Of a DNA stretch of 64,000 nucleotides, positions 10,215-21,083 are shown piece by piece. The notes under the pieces were generated by a model. It was not told the DNA's origin. It worked only from the letters and a program-made list of their open reading frames with translations, and ran no database searches. How positions within the stretch are numbered: the stretch's first letter is position 1; every line of letters begins with the position of its first letter. Origin of the DNA: Dechloromonas aromatica (nom. nud.). Lineage in GTDB: Bacteria; Pseudomonadota; Gammaproteobacteria; Burkholderiales; Rhodocyclaceae. Both the position numbers and the translations under genes were made by a program. Where the stretch lies: positions 1 to 64,000 of the forward strand of contig JAFIHA010000064.1 in the NCBI GenBank assembly GCA_017848965.1. Direction: 5' to 3'.

Positions 10215-10566
10215 GGACGACCGCCTTGGCGTAGCTGGCGCGGTCGAGGTCGACGGTCTCGACGCTCAGTTGCAGTTCGTGGCCGGGCGGTGCCTGCAGC
10301 GTTGCGCTCAGGGCGGCGAGCACGGCGTCGGCCAGGGCCTTGCGCTCTTCCGGCGAACGCCCGCCAAGCAAGGCGATGCGGACATGCGCGAAAGCGCGGG
10401 CGAGCGGCTGGATGCCGATGCGGAAATCGTCGACGCAGTACGCCCGGCTCTTGATGTCGGCCTCGCCGAACAGCCCCGTGTCGAAGGCTGCCGCGTTGAT
10501 CGCGCCCAGCGCGGCAGCCGGGGCGAGGGCGAGGTTGGCGGTGTATTCAAGCGTCAGGTGCGGCAT
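10207..10566 (-). CDS. 5-carboxymethyl-2-hydroxymuconate isomerase family (tautomerase superfamily)
   Basis: Small protein of 119 aa with the family N-terminus MPHLTLEYTANL, in which Pro2 is the general base after removal of Met. Later family blocks are AFAHVRIALLGGRSPEERKALADAVL and the C-terminal LQLSVETVDLD. Members of this family isomerise a muconate intermediate in homoprotocatechuate degradation (HpaF/HpcD), but no other genes of that pathway are visible here. It overlaps the kinase gene upstream by 20 bp and the regulator downstream by 8 bp, so it is an integral part of a transporter/two-component operon. The true substrate may be the transported compound. Confidence 0.85.
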   Translation of the reverse strand: MPHLTLEYTANLALAPAAALGAINAAAFDTGLFGEADIKSRAYCVDDFRIGIQPLARAFAHVRIALLGGRSPEERKALADAVLAALSATLQAPPGHELQLSVETVDLDRASYAKAVVRG

Positions 10567-12361
10567 GGTCGTCTCCGGCGGCGGGCAGCGTCAGCACGAA
10601 CACGGCGCCGCCGTCGGCCGCGTTCTCGGTGCGTAGTGTGCCACCGTAGCTCTCGACGATGGCGAGCGAGATGGCCAGCCCGAGGCCGAGGCCTTCGCCG
10701 GCCGGCTTGGTGGTGTAGAAGGGCTCGAACAGGTGGTTGCGCACGTCGTCGGCGATGCCCGGCCCATGGTCGCGTACCGCCAGGCGGACGTTGGCGCCGC
10801 GCCGGGCGACGTCGATTTCGAGCCGCGGCGCCGGTTGTCCGTGCATGGCGTCGAGACCGTTGAGCATCAGATTGACCAGCACCTGCTCGAAGCGCCCGGC
10901 TTCGGCAACGACGCACAGCGCCGGATCGTCCTGGCTGACGGCGATGGTGGCGGCGCTGTCGCGGCGGCGCGGTTCGACCAGCAGCAGCGCGTGTTCGATC
11001 GCACTGGTCACGGTGACCGCCTGCGGCGTCGCCGCCTCCTTGCGCGCGAAGGTCTTCAACTGGCGAACGATGCGCCCGGTGCGGCCGACCAGTTCGCCGA
11101 TCATCTGCAGGTTTTCGGCTACCTCTTCGTGGCGACCGCGGGCGAGCAGGGCGCTGGCGTTGTCGGCGAAGGTGCGTAGCGCCGCCAGCGGCTGGTTCAG
11201 TTCGTGGCTGATGCCGGCCGACAACTGGCCGAGGACGGCGAGTTTGCCGGCCTGCACCGCGGCGTCGCGCGTTTCGTGCAGGATCGCCTCGGTGCGTTGC
11301 AGCTCGGCGACTTTCCCGGTCAGGTCGGCGGTGCGTTCGGCGATCCGCTGTTCCAGTTCGCCGTGGATGCGCCGCAGTTCCTCGCGCCGCCGCCGCCGGT
11401 GGCGCAGGTGGGCGGCGACGCCGAGGCCGAAAGCGGCAGCCAGCGCCGCCGCCATCGCCCCGGAAAAGGCGGCGCTGCGGGCTTCGTCCGGATGCCCGAG
11501 CTGGACGACGCGCCAGCCGAGATTGCCGACCGGGCGGCTCAACAGCAGCAGTTCGCGGATCGGTTCGCCGGCCAGGGCCAGGCGCTGCGGCGTCGAGCCA
11601 TCGAGCGCCAGCGGGCGGTCGGCCAGCGGCTGGATCGTCTGGTTGCCGTATTGCCGGGTTTCCGCCAGGCGGGCGCTGATCGCGCCCGGCAGCGGGGCCA
11701 GCGTGCGATAGCGCAGGCGCCGTTGCGAGGAGAGGAAGACGATGCCGTCGGCGTCGGCCAGCAGCAGCGTGTCGCCGGACTCGGCCATGGCCTGCTCCAT
11801 CGCCTCCAGGCCGACCTTGAGGACGACGACGCCGAGCACGCGGCCGGCGCTGCGTACCGGCGCGGCGAGGAAATAGCCCGGTTCGCCGGTGGTCACGCCG
11901 ACGCCGTAGAAGCGCCCCAGGCCCTGCGCCACGGCATCGGTGAAATAGGGCCGGAAGGCGTAGTTGTGGCCGACGAAACTGCGCGGTTGGCGCCAGTTGC
12001 TGGCGGCCAGCGTCAGGCCGTCGGCGTCGATCAGGTAGGTGGCGGCGACCGCCGCGCCCTGCTGGGCCGCTTCCAGGTAGGCGTTGGCGGCGGCGATCCG
12101 TTGCGCGTTGTCCGGCTCGCGCAGCAGCGCGGCGAGCGACGGTTCGAGGGCGAGCAGGCCGGGTAGCGATTCGTGCCGGTTGAGCGTCGCTTCCAGCGAC
12201 AGCGCGAAAGCGTCGAGGCGCTGGCTGGCCACCTGCTGTTCGTGCGCCAGATAGCTGCCGAGCAGCAGACGGTAGGCGATCAGGCCGACCAGCAGGCAGC
12301 TTGCCGCCGCCGCCGCGGTGAGCAGCCAGACGCGGGAGAGGGACGGCGACGATCCGGGCAT
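10547..12361 (-). CDS. DctB-like sensor histidine kinase (second copy)
   Basis: Membrane kinase of about 604 aa. Membrane segment 1 near residues 10-32, a periplasmic Cache-type sensor, membrane segment 2 near 295-315, a coiled-coil linker (LEQRIAERTADL), HisKA with His386 (AGISHELNQPLAAL), and a HATPase domain (FEQVLVNLMLNGLDAM; GEGLGLGLAISLAIV). The ATG at 12361 is preferred because it places the first membrane segment near the N-terminus; an alternative ATG at 12418 would overlap the DUF1850 gene. It is co-transcribed with a TAXI-TRAP system, so it probably senses that system's substrate, perhaps through the binding protein. Confidence 0.88.
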   Translation of the reverse strand: MPGSSPSLSRVWLLTAAAAASCLLVGLIAYRLLLGSYLAHEQQVASQRLDAFALSLEATLNRHESLPGLLALEPSLAALLREPDNAQRIAAANAYLEAAQQGAAVAATYLIDADGLTLAASNWRQPRSFVGHNYAFRPYFTDAVAQGLGRFYGVGVTTGEPGYFLAAPVRSAGRVLGVVVLKVGLEAMEQAMAESGDTLLLADADGIVFLSSQRRLRYRTLAPLPGAISARLAETRQYGNQTIQPLADRPLALDGSTPQRLALAGEPIRELLLLSRPVGNLGWRVVQLGHPDEARSAAFSGAMAAALAAAFGLGVAAHLRHRRRRREELRRIHGELEQRIAERTADLTGKVAELQRTEAILHETRDAAVQAGKLAVLGQLSAGISHELNQPLAALRTFADNASALLARGRHEEVAENLQMIGELVGRTGRIVRQLKTFARKEAATPQAVTVTSAIEHALLLVEPRRRDSAATIAVSQDDPALCVVAEAGRFEQVLVNLMLNGLDAMHGQPAPRLEIDVARRGANVRLAVRDHGPGIADDVRNHLFEPFYTTKPAGEGLGLGLAISLAIVESYGGTLRTENAADGGAVFVLTLPAAGDDHAAPDA

Positions 12362-12399
12362 GGCCGCATCGTAACCAGTTTTATCGCCGGCCGGCAGGC

Positions 12400-12776
12400 T
12401 CAGGGCTGGGGCGGGCATGGCTGCAGGTCGACCGTCGTGTCTCCGGGCAGGCCGGGCAGCCAGGCCGGCAGCGGCCGGCAGTCGGCGCCGACGCAGACGG
12501 TATAAGGGGCGACATAGGGCGAATGGCGCAGCGTGACTTTGGGCAGCGCCGGCAGGGCCGGGGTGTAGTGCCAGGCGCCGTCACGGTAGACGGCGTCGGG
12601 CGGCGGCTCCATGCCGGCGCCGGTGCCAAGGACGCGGGCAGAGGTCAGACGAAGCGCGTCGCCCTGCAGGCGGTAGTCTTCCGCCCACAGGGTTTTCTGG
12701 ACCGAATGCGTCCATTGCAGCGTCACCGCCTCGCCGAGCGGCGCCACGAGGAGGCCGGCGACGAGGCAGATCGCGT

Positions 12777-12780
<4 letters not shown>
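12400..12780 (-). CDS. DUF1850 domain-containing protein
   Basis: Exported or membrane-anchored protein of 126 aa with a short hydrophobic N-terminus (MNAICLVAGLLVAPLGEA). The pattern LQWTHSVQKTLWAEDYRL followed by LTSARVLGTGAGMEPPPDAV is the DUF1850 signature. The family is almost always linked to TRAP transporter genes of the fused-permease type. The start overlaps the permease stop by 4 bp. Function is unknown; a helper role in TRAP assembly or substrate handling is inferred only from linkage. Confidence 0.82.
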
Positions 12781-14846
<2,066 letters not shown>

Positions 14847-14852
14847 GATGAC

Positions 14853-15809
14853 TTACTTGAGCAGGCCGGCTTCGCGGTAGTACTTCTCGGCGCCCGGGTG
14901 CAGCGGCACCGGCGAACCGCTGGCCATCCTTTCCTTCTTGATCGCCTTGGCGGCGGCGTGCGCGGTAGCCATGGTGTCGAGGTTTTCGGCCATCGACTTG
15001 GTCATCTTGTAGACCATGTCTTCGGAAACGCCGGCGTGGGTGACCAGATAGTTCGGGACGAGCACGGTATTCACGTCGCTGGTCTGGCCGTTGTAGGTGT
15101 TGGCCGGGATGGTGCCGGACTGGTAGGCGGCGTCGCCGATCTTGGCAACCACATCGGCCGGGATCGGGATGACGACGATCTTCAGCGCCGTCGCCAGGTC
15201 GCGCACGGCGGCGACACCGAGGCCGGACGAGAGCAGGGTGGCGTCGAGCTGGCGGTTCTTCATCAGCTCGACCGACTCCGAGTAGCCGAGGTATTCGACC
15301 TTGGCGAAATCCTGGTAGCCCATGCCGACGGCCTTGAGAATGTCGCGGCTGTTCAGTTCGGTGCCGCTCTTCGGGGCGCCGACCGAAACCCGCTTGCCCT
15401 TGAGGTCGGCCAGCGACTTGATGCCGGAATCGGCGGAAGCCAGGAAGTGGATGTAGTTCGGGTAGATCGCGGCGACCGTACGCAGCTTGTTCAGCGGCGC
15501 CTTGAAGCCGACTTCCGGATTGCCCTTCCAGGCCTCCGACAAGGTGTCGCCGAGCGTGAAGGCGATTTCGCCCTTGCCGGCCTGCAGCAGGTTGAGGTTT
15601 TCGGCCGAGGCCTTGGTCGCCTGCACCGACATCTTGGCATCGGGCAGCACCTTGCCGTAGATCTGGGTCAGCGAGACGCCGAGCGGGTAATAGACGCCGC
15701 TCGTGCCGCCGGTCAGGACGTTGATGAATTCGGCCGCCTGGCCGGCGCTGGCGCCGATGGCCAGCGTGCTGGCGACGATCAGGGAACGCAGTTGCTTGCG
15801 CAGTTTCAT
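14853..15809 (-). CDS. TAXI family TRAP transporter solute-binding protein
   Basis: Periplasmic binding protein of 318 aa. A signal peptide (MKLRKQLRSLIVASTLAIGA to QAAE) is followed by the TAXI core: NVLTGGTSGVYYPLG, AEFTLGDT-like EIAFTLGDTLSEAW, and KGKRVSVGAPKSGTELNSR. The ATG at 15809 has a GGAGGAG ribosome site; the frame is open upstream but that stretch holds the promoter. TAXI proteins bind glutamate or other dicarboxylates in characterised cases; the ligand here is unknown. It is the first gene of the operon that ends with the second DctD-like regulator. Confidence 0.93.
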   Translation of the reverse strand: MKLRKQLRSLIVASTLAIGASAGQAAEFINVLTGGTSGVYYPLGVSLTQIYGKVLPDAKMSVQATKASAENLNLLQAGKGEIAFTLGDTLSEAWKGNPEVGFKAPLNKLRTVAAIYPNYIHFLASADSGIKSLADLKGKRVSVGAPKSGTELNSRDILKAVGMGYQDFAKVEYLGYSESVELMKNRQLDATLLSSGLGVAAVRDLATALKIVVIPIPADVVAKIGDAAYQSGTIPANTYNGQTSDVNTVLVPNYLVTHAGVSEDMVYKMTKSMAENLDTMATAHAAAKAIKKERMASGSPVPLHPGAEKYYREAGLLK

Positions 15810-15863
15810 GGTTTCTCCTCCGTAAATTGGAATGCGCCGCTGGGCGGCTGCAGAGAAACGTTT

Positions 15864-15879
15864 GCAGAAGCTGTGCCAG
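15864..15879 (-). promoter_or_regulatory. Sigma-54 (-24/-12) promoter of the TAXI-TRAP operon
   Basis: On the minus strand the sequence TGGCACAGCTTCTGCA has the sigma-54 GG and GC dinucleotides exactly 10 bases apart. It lies about 55 bp before the ATG of the binding-protein gene. The operon itself encodes a sigma-54 activator, which supports the assignment. Confidence 0.75.
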
Positions 15880-15955
15880 TTGCCGGCTTGCGCAGCCAAG
15901 CGACTGATTTCACGGGATTAAGCGGTGGCCGCCGGGTGGCCGGCGACGGCCGCCA

Positions 15956-15999
15956 GTGCGGAATTCCGGAATCGGCGCCGCGCCCGGTGCGGAAATCCG
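15956..15999. promoter_or_regulatory. Tandem operator-like sites, probable activator binding sites
   Basis: GTGCGGAATTCCG at 15956-15968 and GTGCGGAAATCCG at 15987-15999 are near-identical and 31 bp apart, close to three helical turns. The second is part of a perfect 8+8 inverted repeat (GGTGCGGA/TCCGCACC, 15986-16003). They lie about 80-130 bp upstream of the sigma-54 promoter, where enhancer sites for NtrC-class activators are expected. Confidence 0.6.
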
Positions 16000-16018
16000 C
16001 ACCGTCGGCGCTGCGCTT

Positions 16019-16675
16019 TCAGTCGGCGAGCAGCAGTGCCGCCAGGGCGGCCGGTTGCGCCGCCGCCTGCCAGCCCGGTCGCATTTCGTCGGCGTTCAGG
16101 CTGCCGTAGCCCCAGGTCACGGCGATGAAGGACAGGCCGTTGGCGTCGGCCGACTTGCCGTCCTCGCTGCGGTCGCCGATGTAGATGGCGTCTTCCCTGG
16201 CGATGCCCTGGTCGGCGAGCAGGCGGCCGATCATCGCCGCCTTGTTGGGCAGGCGCGGGGTGAACAGGTCGAGTGCGTAGACCTGCGCGAAATACCCGCC
16301 CCAGCCGAGGTGATCGAGGATCAGCCGGGTCGGGTGGAGGCGCTTGTTGGTGGCGATCGACAGCGTCAGCCCGGCGCCGGCCAGTTGGGAAAGCAGTTCG
16401 CCGACGCCGGCGTAGGCGGCGGTCGCCTGGTAGCCGGTGCTGTCGTAGCTCGCCTTGAAGGCCTCGGCGAGGCGGGCGATCAACGCGGCATCGGCGCTGC
16501 CCGAGAGGAGTTGCAGGGTCTCGTTGAGCGGCGGGCCGATCACGCTGTCGTCAATTGTCCGTGCTGGCGCGATGCCGGTCTGCGCGAAGGCGTCGCGGAA
16601 GCTGGCGAGGATCGCTGGCGCCGAATCGATCAGGGTGCCGTCGAGGTCGAAGAGGATGTGCGGGTAGCGGGGCAT
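16019..16675 (-). CDS. HAD-family hydrolase, phosphoglycolate phosphatase-like
   Basis: Soluble phosphatase of 218 aa. HAD motif I is FDLDGTLIDSAPAI (nucleophile and acid Asp pair), motif II SIATNK, motif III around the Lys in LPNKAAMIGRLL, and motif IV YIGDRSEDGKSA. The helical cap between motifs I and II is of the Gph/PGP type. The substrate cannot be fixed from sequence; phosphoglycolate or a nucleotide are options. It lies 7 bp downstream of a phosphoethanolamine transferase gene on the same strand. Confidence 0.82.
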   Translation of the reverse strand: MPRYPHILFDLDGTLIDSAPAILASFRDAFAQTGIAPARTIDDSVIGPPLNETLQLLSGSADAALIARLAEAFKASYDSTGYQATAAYAGVGELLSQLAGAGLTLSIATNKRLHPTRLILDHLGWGGYFAQVYALDLFTPRLPNKAAMIGRLLADQGIAREDAIYIGDRSEDGKSADANGLSFIAVTWGYGSLNADEMRPGWQAAAQPAALAALLLAD

Positions 16676-16682
16676 TTGGGGC

Positions 16683-18380
16683 TCAAGGGCGTGTTGCGGC
16701 GGGCGGTTTCAATAGCTGGCGCAGGTCGAGCAGCGATTTCTGGTCGGCCGGGTTGCCGACCAGGATTTCCCGCTCGCGGAAGGCCGGGTTGATCAGGCTC
16801 TTGTCCGGCTCGTAGCCGGCAAAGCGCAGCCCGGTGAGGTCGGCCCAGGTGTGGATGAAATGCGAGAGCTGGTAGGGGCGGCTGCGGGCGGCCGCCAGGT
16901 CGACCGGCGTCGCTGCGCGCCACTGCGGGGAAGTCCATAGGAAGAAGGGAACGGTGTACATCGGTGGCGTCGGTTTTGCCTCGTTGCGGCCGATGAAGTC
17001 GTGCGGCGGCGTGTCGTAGACGTCCTCGCCGTGGTCGGAAAAATAGACCAGCAGCGACGCCTTGTCGGCGGCGGCGAGGCTGCCGATCACCGACGAGACG
17101 ACGTGGTCGTTGTAGCGGACCGCGTTGTCGTACTCGTCGATCATTTCCGCGCGCTCGCCGCTTGCCCACTCGGGCAGGCCGCTGCCGTCGCGGAAGACGG
17201 CGAACTCGGGCGGGAAGCGGTACTTGTAGCGCATGTGCGTGCCGAGCAGGTGGACGACGATGAAGCGCCGCTCGGCGCCGTCCTTGAGGATGTTCTGCAG
17301 CGGTTCGAGGACGTTGCTGTCGAAGCTGTAGGAATTCTGCGAGCGCTGGTGGTTGAGGTAGACCTGTTCGTCCATCTGCTCGGAGAAGTTGGTCAGCATC
17401 GTGTTGCGCTTGGTCAGCGTCTGCTGGTTGGTGATCCAGTAGGTGCGGTAGCCGGCCTGCTTCATGATGCTCATCAGCGACGGCCGGGTCAGGTAGAGGT
17501 CCGGGTTCTGCTGGTCGGCGAAGGTCAGGATCTGCTGCAGCGCTTCGATGGTGTAGGGGCGCGTGGCATAGACCTGGTCGAAAATCGTCAGCTGGTCGCG
17601 CATTGCTTCCAGTTTCGGGTTCGTCGGCCGGCCGTAGCCGTAGAGACTCATGTGCTGGCGGGTGGTCGATTCGCCGATCAGCAGCACGATGGTTCCCGGC
17701 TGGCCGGTGCGCTGGTCGACGAGATTTTCGATCGGCGGGATGCGCTCGGTGTTTTTGCGCAATGCCTCCATGCCGGCCAGTTGCTCGCGGTAACGCGCGT
17801 AGCCGATGACGAACTGCCAGGGCACCGCCGGTTCCATGCGGTTGCCGATCGCTTCCACATATTTCGCCGGGTTCAGGCCACGTTTGCGCAAAACCTTGTA
17901 CGTCGGCTGTAGAAACAGGCCGGCGAGGATCACGGCGATCGTCAGGTAGCGTCCGGCCGGCGCCATCGCCAGCGGCCGGATGCCGCGCCAGAGGCCGTAG
18001 GCGCCAGCGCAGAAGGCGATCAACCCGGGGAACATCCACCACTTCAGGTACTGGTCGACGTATTCGCTGGCCTCCGCCGGATTGGATTCGAAGACGATGA
18101 AGAGGACGCTCTGCGAGAACTCCTGGCCGTAGATCGAGAAATAGCCGAGGTTGATCAGCGCGCTCAGCCCCAGGACGACGCCGATGGCGGCGCTGATCGG
18201 CCGCGCGCGGTTGGGGAAGAGGAGCAGCGGGACCAGCCAGAGCAGGCTGAAGACGAAGCCTTGGCGCAGCGGGAGGAAGCCGGTGGCGCCGCTGAAGAAG
18301 AGCAATACGTGGGTGACGGCCGAGAAGTACCAGAAAAAGACAAAGGCGCGGGCGAGGCCGCGCCAATCTATTGAGCGCAT
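16683..18380 (-). CDS. CptA-like phosphoethanolamine transferase
   Basis: Inner-membrane sulfatase-fold enzyme of 565 aa. Five hydrophobic segments lie in the first 170 residues, followed by a periplasmic catalytic domain. The nucleophile Thr is in LLIGESTTRQHMSLYGYGRPT, and metal ligands lie in YFSDHGEDVYDTPPHDF and VVHLLGTHMRYKYRFP. Length and motifs fit CptA/EptC, which add phosphoethanolamine to heptose in the LPS inner core; other Ept enzymes modify lipid A. The ATG at 18380 opens directly with MRSIDWRGLARAFVFFWYFS. The upstream extension of the frame lacks conserved content. Confidence 0.85.
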   Translation of the reverse strand: MRSIDWRGLARAFVFFWYFSAVTHVLLFFSGATGFLPLRQGFVFSLLWLVPLLLFPNRARPISAAIGVVLGLSALINLGYFSIYGQEFSQSVLFIVFESNPAEASEYVDQYLKWWMFPGLIAFCAGAYGLWRGIRPLAMAPAGRYLTIAVILAGLFLQPTYKVLRKRGLNPAKYVEAIGNRMEPAVPWQFVIGYARYREQLAGMEALRKNTERIPPIENLVDQRTGQPGTIVLLIGESTTRQHMSLYGYGRPTNPKLEAMRDQLTIFDQVYATRPYTIEALQQILTFADQQNPDLYLTRPSLMSIMKQAGYRTYWITNQQTLTKRNTMLTNFSEQMDEQVYLNHQRSQNSYSFDSNVLEPLQNILKDGAERRFIVVHLLGTHMRYKYRFPPEFAVFRDGSGLPEWASGERAEMIDEYDNAVRYNDHVVSSVIGSLAAADKASLLVYFSDHGEDVYDTPPHDFIGRNEAKPTPPMYTVPFFLWTSPQWRAATPVDLAAARSRPYQLSHFIHTWADLTGLRFAGYEPDKSLINPAFREREILVGNPADQKSLLDLRQLLKPPAATRP

Positions 18381-18658
18381 GGACGAGTGCTTTGTTCTTT
18401 TCGAAGGACGTGATTCTAGTTCGATTTGGTCGCAATCCGCCCGGCCAGGGGTTTGGGGCAACACCAACAAGGCGTTGGCCTTCCGCGAGGCCTGATCCGG
18501 ATCAGCCAGTGGAAGGTCTGGAGCGCCACCAGCCCCCGCTCGACAGCTACCGCAAGGCGCACGCGGCAAGGGGGAGGGCGGTGCGGGTTTAGAGCAATCG
18601 GCGTCAGGATTTCCGCCTCGACTTCACGCATAGTGGCGCCGTGGATAGAGGAAGAACG

Positions 18659-19525
18659 ATGAGTGAACTCAGGGCGAAGGCCTATGCGGCCCGATTGGGC
18701 AAAGTGCTCGATTACATCGAGGGACACCTCGATGAAAACCTGAGCCTGGAGCAACTGAGCCAGGTCGCCAACTTTTCCAAATTCCATTTCCACCGGCAAT
18801 TCGCCGACTTTGTCGGCGCCAGCGTCGGTCGTTACGTTCTCCTGCTGCGTTTGCGGCGGGCCAGCTACCAACTGGCCTTCAATCGCAAGGTGAAGGTGAT
18901 CGACATCGCGCTGGAGGCCGGTTTTGAAAACCCGGAATCGTTTTCCCGCGCCTTTCGGAATGTCTTCGGCAAATCGCCTTCCGCATTCCGAAAAGTGCCG
19001 GACTGGGTCTCGTGGCACGAGCGTTATCGATTCCGTATCCCGGAAAGGACCAGAAACATGCAGGTCGAAATCGTCAATTTCATCCCCACGTCGGTTGCCG
19101 TGTATGAGCACCGCGGCCCGGCCGAACGCGTCAATGAGTCGGTCGGCCAGTTCATCGCCTGGCGGCAGCAAAGCGGGTTGTCGCCCAAGGAGCGCAGCCG
19201 CACCTTCGGCATCGCCTACGACAACCCCGACACGACGCCGCCGGAACAATTCCGCTTCGACATTGCCGGCGAAGTGCAGGCCGAGGTGCCGCCCAATGCG
19301 CAGGGCGTCGTCACCAGGCAGATTCCCGGCGGCCGCTGCGCGCGGGTGCGCCATGTCGGTTCGCATACCCGCATCGGCGAGAGCATCTACCCGCTGTATC
19401 GCGAGTGGCTACCGGCATGCGGCGAGGAACTGCGCGACTTTCCGCTGTATTTTCAATATCTGAATCTGCTGCCGGAAACGGCGGAAGCCGATCTTCTGAC
19501 GGACATCTATCTGCCGTTGAAGTAG
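18659..19525 (+). CDS. AraC-family regulator with GyrI-like effector domain
   Basis: Protein of 288 aa. An N-terminal double helix-turn-helix (residues about 10-110) carries the AraC signature around FENPESFSRAFRNVFGKSPSAFRK. The C-terminal half (about 130-288) is a GyrI/SbmC/Rob-type small-molecule-binding domain, ending with YLNLLPETAEADLLTDIYLPLK. This is the Rob/SoxS-like layout with a multidrug-binding tail, so it may respond to small amphipathic compounds. The ATG at 18659 has a good ribosome site (GAGGAAG). No clear target gene is adjacent. Confidence 0.88.
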   Translation: MSELRAKAYAARLGKVLDYIEGHLDENLSLEQLSQVANFSKFHFHRQFADFVGASVGRYVLLLRLRRASYQLAFNRKVKVIDIALEAGFENPESFSRAFRNVFGKSPSAFRKVPDWVSWHERYRFRIPERTRNMQVEIVNFIPTSVAVYEHRGPAERVNESVGQFIAWRQQSGLSPKERSRTFGIAYDNPDTTPPEQFRFDIAGEVQAEVPPNAQGVVTRQIPGGRCARVRHVGSHTRIGESIYPLYREWLPACGEELRDFPLYFQYLNLLPETAEADLLTDIYLPLK

Positions 19526-19574
19526 CCGATTGCACTGCCCGCTAGCCACCGGGGGGGCCGGGCAGCGGCACGGC

Positions 19575-20879
19575 TTACCCCAGCCGGGCGATGCGCCGTG
19601 CCGCTTCGTCGATGTGCCGGTCCAGCGCGGCGATGCAGGGCTGGAAGCGCGGCGAGAAGGCGGCGGTGTCGCTGAGCCGGGCGAAGAAATTCTCGGCCAG
19701 TTGCAGCGCCTGCCGCCAGGTATCGGCATCGACGGTGGCGATCAGGGCAGCCGGTGCCAGTGTATCGACGAGCGCGCCGCCAGCGCGCGGGGCAAAGCCC
19801 ATGGGCAGCACGTCGTAAGCCGGCGCCAACTGGTACGGGCGGCCGTGGCGGCTGACGAAGGACAGGTTGCCGGCGTGCATGTCGGTATTGCCGATCAGCG
19901 TGCCGAAGGCCCACAGCAGCGCCGCACCGGCAACAGCGCCCGCCTCGACCTGACCGCCGGCGGCCAGGCGGGCGACCAGCGATGGCCAAGGCGCGGCGGC
20001 GTCGCCGACGAATTCGGCGTCGAGCGCGCGCAGCGAAAAGACGCCGACGCGCCCCAATTGCCCGACGCGGTCGAAGCGCGGCACTTCCAGGAAGCGCTGG
20101 CCGGCGAAATCGAAGATTTCGCTGGCGACACCGAGTACCGCCAGCGCCAGATGCTCGGCCAGCAGTAGGTCGCGCCAGCGTTCGCTGACCGGGTTGTCGT
20201 CCGCCGCCGAAAATTTCACCAGCACATGGCCGCGCTCGCTATAGGCGCAGAACTTCGGCTGCTCGCCGCCGGCCGACGAGCCAGGCAGTTCGCCGGCGCT
20301 GGCGGCGCGCGCCAGTGCCGGATAGCTCGTCGCCCGGTCGACCGGCTGCGGGGCCGGCATGGCCAGAAAGCGCTCGCGCGCCGCTTCGCCGATGAGCAGG
20401 TTGCCGATGGCGTCATGGCCCTGCGCCAGCAGCGCCTGCAGGACGTCGGTGTCGCTCCACTGCTCCGGGTTATTCGGCAGGCCGAGGCCGGCCGCGTGGG
20501 CCGCGGCATAGGCGCGGCCGAGATAGCCCTGCGGCCGCATGTCGAACAGCCACCAGGGCAGGCCGTCGCTGTGCAGTGTGACGCCATCGGCCTGCAGCAT
20601 GACGAACCCAGACGGCCGCACCGGCTGCAGCCGGCCAAGCTCACGAATCTGCCCCTCGTCGCTGACCCGGAACACCGGCGCAGCGACTGCCGCCCGGCCG
20701 GCATCGCGCAGCGCGTACTGAATAGCCGGCCCGGCACCAATACGAACCACCTCGTCAGCCAGCACCGCCAGCGCCCGCGACACCGTCGGCTGGCTGATCC
20801 CCGTCTTTTCAACGAGTTGCCGCGCGCTCAAGGGTCCTTGAGCGAGCAGCAGGCGAATGGCGTCGGCGTGCCGCGACAT
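19575..20879 (-). CDS. yjjJ: HipA-like kinase of the YjjJ (HipH) type with N-terminal HTH
   Basis: Protein of 434 aa. The first 60 residues form a winged helix (ARQLVEKTGISQPTVSRALAVL); the rest is a HipA-type Ser/Thr kinase. Kinase signatures are SSAGGEQPKF (ATP-loop region), GTLIGNTDMHAGNLSF (catalytic Asp and Asn) and PAYDVLPM (metal Asp). Classical HipA needs a separate HipB antitoxin; here no hipB is adjacent and the DNA-binding part is fused, as in E. coli YjjJ. It may therefore regulate itself. The fold is clear; whether it is toxic in this organism is not. Confidence 0.87.
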   Translation of the reverse strand: MSRHADAIRLLLAQGPLSARQLVEKTGISQPTVSRALAVLADEVVRIGAGPAIQYALRDAGRAAVAAPVFRVSDEGQIRELGRLQPVRPSGFVMLQADGVTLHSDGLPWWLFDMRPQGYLGRAYAAAHAAGLGLPNNPEQWSDTDVLQALLAQGHDAIGNLLIGEAARERFLAMPAPQPVDRATSYPALARAASAGELPGSSAGGEQPKFCAYSERGHVLVKFSAADDNPVSERWRDLLLAEHLALAVLGVASEIFDFAGQRFLEVPRFDRVGQLGRVGVFSLRALDAEFVGDAAAPWPSLVARLAAGGQVEAGAVAGAALLWAFGTLIGNTDMHAGNLSFVSRHGRPYQLAPAYDVLPMGFAPRAGGALVDTLAPAALIATVDADTWRQALQLAENFFARLSDTAAFSPRFQPCIAALDRHIDEAARRIARLG

Positions 20880-21083
20880 GATTTGAATGGATCAATGAAT
20901 AAATAAACGAATAGCTATTCTAGACAGCCAATGGCCAGGCGTCACGAAATCCTGGCTGGCAAAGCCATCTTCCTTCGATAAACCGCCGTGGGTGGGCTGT
21001 CCTGAAAATGCAATTAGTATAATCTGGCGCGATGCTGAATCACGGGCAGGTCAGCCTTGCAACTTCTGACAGGGGGAAGTGAA

